DNA of 64,000 nt, taken from positions 28,557,207 through 28,621,206 of the forward strand of contig CM055894.1 of the NCBI GenBank assembly GCA_029582155.1, in the 5' to 3' direction. Positions 61,210 to 64,000 of this stretch are shown here, in pieces (position 1 is the first letter of the stretch; each line of letters starts with the position of its first letter). The DNA comes from Panopea generosa. Taxonomy: Eukaryota > Mollusca > Bivalvia > Adapedonta > Hiatellidae. The position numbers and the translations under genes are program-made. The notes beneath the pieces are model-generated. The model ran no database searches, was not told where the DNA came from, and was given only the letters and a program-made list of their open reading frames with translations.

Positions 61210-62760
61210 CAATCTCCGTGATGGTTGATATAGGATATATAATTCCTTGGTAGTAACAGTAGTAGCAAGGACTTGTATAGAAGGATCGAAAACTTGCATC
61301 TCCTGACTATATGTTGATGAAACAGCACACGAAGGATTCATAATTTGCTAATTAATCATTCATAATTCACAAGCAATTGATTTCTTGTATATGAACTGTC
61401 AATTGTATGTAATCTTAGATGTTTCAATCACGCAAAATGCTCTTGAATTAAAGATATTGAGGTTGGAAGGAAAATTTCTCGTAATTTCTCGTTATTTTAG
61501 CTGCAGTATACACATTTTGTAATCACAGGTACTTTTACAATTTTAAACACAAACTTCTGGGAATGGTATTGTTTTGATGACAATTTCATTCTGCAGTGTA
61601 AGAATTTTGATTTGTGTTCCCGAGATGAATAGAAGTGAAGATAATTAAAAACGAGATATTGCGTGAATACACGAGCGTTCACAAATCTCAATCTGTTGCC
61701 TTTCCATCTCTATATAATTCCTTGGTAGTAGTAAATAAATCATTATTATTAATAGTAGTAGTAGTTGTTGTTGTAATAGCAGTAGTAATAGTAGTAGTAT
61801 AATCTATGTTAACAATATATAATTAAAATTAAAATATGTAAGCATCATTACATTTATCACGCCTGTGAAAAGTATGTAAACAGTCAAATCATTAGCAGTG
61901 TATATAGGCCTATGTGTGTTTGAGGCGATTTTTTAGTTTGATTATGTCCCTTTGTTGACTCTTTGAAATAAAGGTCAAATAAGTCTACTTCCTGTACTGG
62001 CGGACTTTTTGCATTTTTCAAAATGAATAATTTTGATTTTGATGCAAATATTGATACATAAAAGAATAATTTCCCCGAAATATTGTCGATGGTGAATTCA
62101 AGTGCAAAAAACATATATTGCGTGATAAAGATGCTTTGTTGATTTGAGGCAGATCTCCATTATTAAATCGCACTGGATGAGTTTAGAATTTGTCGTTTGG
62201 CCACAGGAACATAAACGGTAAAGTCCAATGTTATACATTGTATTACATAGTATATATATAGTGTATAACTATATGCGGTTTGTGTCACCAGGTCACACGT
62301 GTCTCTTTTAAAATGGATAGTCCTATAGAGAAACCAATGGCTGTATGCAATCCTTTGGAGCGGGGTCCGGCCTGTTGTACTCATTGCATGTAAAAGATCT
62401 CGCTGAACTTCTGTATTAATCGGTGATCAATGCAAATGCCCATATACCTTCCTTTGAAACGAGTCTTCCTATATTAATCAGAAATTGCTTGCTGGAAGTA
62501 ATGGAAGAAAACTAAAATGGTTAAAGAAAAAGTGTGTATCATACAGTCATACATGTGTCAATTTTAACACAACTGTGCAAGTATGGTACAATGGAAAGAT
62601 AGAAATTGACTCCAGAACAATTCATATTAAAGTGACAATGGTCAACCTCCAAGTACTAAACTACTTTGTTGCTCAACTTCCAACACAGTCGGTTCACTGC
62701 AGTCATGTTTCTATAAAAGCTCAACAGCAAGTCTGTTGTGAGTGACCTTTGTGTATTCAC
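61210..62760. other. Non-coding DNA
   Basis: Short (TAG)n/(TAA)n-like tracts near 61,730-61,805; otherwise nothing supported. The distal part may include the 3' UTR of the LINE relic that follows. Confidence 0.45.
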
Positions 62761-62907
62761 TATGTACACTATTTGCTTTCTTCTTGGTCGGTTAAGTGCA
62801 TCACCATATAAGTGGTATACTCGCATGGTAAATTAAAGCTTAGGACACGTGAGAAGGGTCCATATGTAAAGGTTAAAAAACAGGATAAAATCATCGCTAC
62901 TGACAGT

Positions 62908-63674
62908 CTATGCACAGAAAGCTGCTGCTGTCTCAGACTTGAATGTGTCAAGGGAGGTGGTGTTGACAATGATCTCTGGAAGCTGGTTCCACAAGGGAAT
63001 ACCAGACAGGATGAAGGACTTTCGGTGTTTGTCTGTCCTGCTGTATGGGACCTGGAATTTGGACTGGTGTCCTCTTGTTGCTACACCTACAGATGGAGGA
63101 GAGGAGATGAAGGAATGGCTACCAGTGAGTTGACTACCCGATACATCATGACAGCTTTGGCCTGATGGCGGCGCTGTTGGAGACTTTCCCACTCAAGGGC
63201 TCTTATCATCGCTGTGACGCTGCTTGTTTGATTAAAGTAGTTCTTGACAATACTGTTGCTGCATATATTCCAATTGGGGATCTGACATAGGTTTTGTAGC
63301 ACGTGTCCTTAATGTGTTGGGGACAGGAAGACAGGTTTCTGCGAAGAAAAGCAGTAGTGTTGTTGGCCTTCTGAGTCACCGTGTCTATGTGCGCAATACC
63401 CAGTAAAAAAAAATAGAGAGTAAAATACCCAATTGCCTCAAATCTTATCTGGAGCTCTGTTATGCTCTTCAAAGAATTTCATGATGTGGCTATAGAGGAT
63501 GTGCTCAACGACTTTGCAGCATATGGATGTTAATGACATGCTTTCTTTAACCTTTAGGGTTTGACCCCCAACTGCACAGCCTGTAGCTTCCCACGGTCCT
63601 GGTAGCTCATATCTCACCCCATTCCAAGGAAAGAGGGATTTGTGCAGACGCAGGTTTGAAAATATCTTCCCCAA
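62908..63674 (-). pseudogene. Decayed LINE reverse transcriptase (minus strand)
   Basis: On the minus strand, in order and in shifting frames: SLTSICCKVVEHILYSHIMK (RT motif near the fingers), then AHIDTVTQKANNTTAFLRRN and CPQHIKDTCYKTYVRSPIGI, then SSVTAMIRALEWESLQQRR, then RKSFILSGIPLWNQLPEI and TSLDTFKSE. This is the order of the C-terminal half of a jockey/CR1-like LINE polymerase. The catalytic palm with its aspartate pair is missing between the first two blocks (internal deletion), and frameshifts occur. It is inactive. Confidence 0.85.
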
Positions 63675-64000
63675 CCATTAAAGTGATAATAGTCACCCAG
63701 CCCAATATTAACCGATACTTTGTTGCTTAACCATGTCACTATAAACGCTTGCTCAACAGTAGTGTTGTGAGGTATTACTGGTATACTGCATATAATTTAC
63801 AGAACCAATACCACAGGCTTCTCCACAGGCCTGCCGCCATTAAAGCACAGGGGCACCCCAGCACTTGACTATCAGAAATGGTATTCCCCTAGCGCTTGAA
63901 TTCTTTAACAAAATTTTGCAAAAACTTACGTTCCTCTAAATCATTATTTTTCTTTGCACATCTTTTCTCATTTTATTGCCTAAAATAAAACATAATAAAT

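Noticed and set aside
62812..63165. 117-residue plus-strand open frame
   Set aside because: Shadow of the minus-strand LINE relic, whose motifs read clearly on the other strand.

Overview
This is an AT-rich, intron-rich metazoan window with no bacterial or viral gene organisation. It holds canonical GT-AG introns, tRNA-derived SINEs, decayed LINEs, satellites and minisatellites. The main gene and the repeat types fit a lophotrochozoan, most likely a bivalve mollusc. That placement is inference; no species can be named from the sequence alone.

Positions 1-28,094 carry the 3' part of one large plus-strand gene, a Dscam-type cell adhesion receptor. I could join 27 exons with consistent reading phase. 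They encode about 1,263 residues in the Dscam order: end of an Ig domain (Ig9 position), four fibronectin type III (FN3) domains, Ig10, two more FN3 domains, one transmembrane helix and a cytoplasmic tail of about 480 residues. The tail ends FTIV, a class I PDZ-ligand-like terminus. Exons upstream of Ig9 lie outside the window. Several introns carry minisatellites that touch or include splice sites, and three exons could read through to early stops next to AATAAA signals.

Positions 28,095-40,300 hold the presumed 3' UTR and then gene-poor, repeat-rich DNA. This includes a degenerate AT-rich minisatellite (35.2-36.6 kb), a 40-bp minisatellite (37.0-37.6 kb), a 179-bp tandem duplication and several SINE pieces. 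At 40,348-42,478 a two-exon minus-strand gene fragment encodes a secretory-looking, cysteine-rich ectodomain. A diverged partial copy of its first exon lies inside its intron.

Positions 43.2-58.9 kb are mobile-element and satellite DNA. They include a 70-bp satellite related to the body of a local SINE, a 5.56-kb DNA transposon with about 130-bp inverted ends and a ruined coding region, a microsatellite block, a 5'-truncated LINE, and a 5.3-kb array of about 50 copies of a 106-bp tRNA-like monomer. The last 5 kb hold an intact-looking tRNA-Lys(CTT), a degraded tRNA-Gln-like sequence and a second LINE relic on the minus strand.

The only well-supported protein-coding gene is the Dscam-type receptor; the rest is RNA genes, relics and repeats. 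All coordinates come from reading the sequence by eye. No database search or alignment was run, and family assignments rest on recalled domain features.
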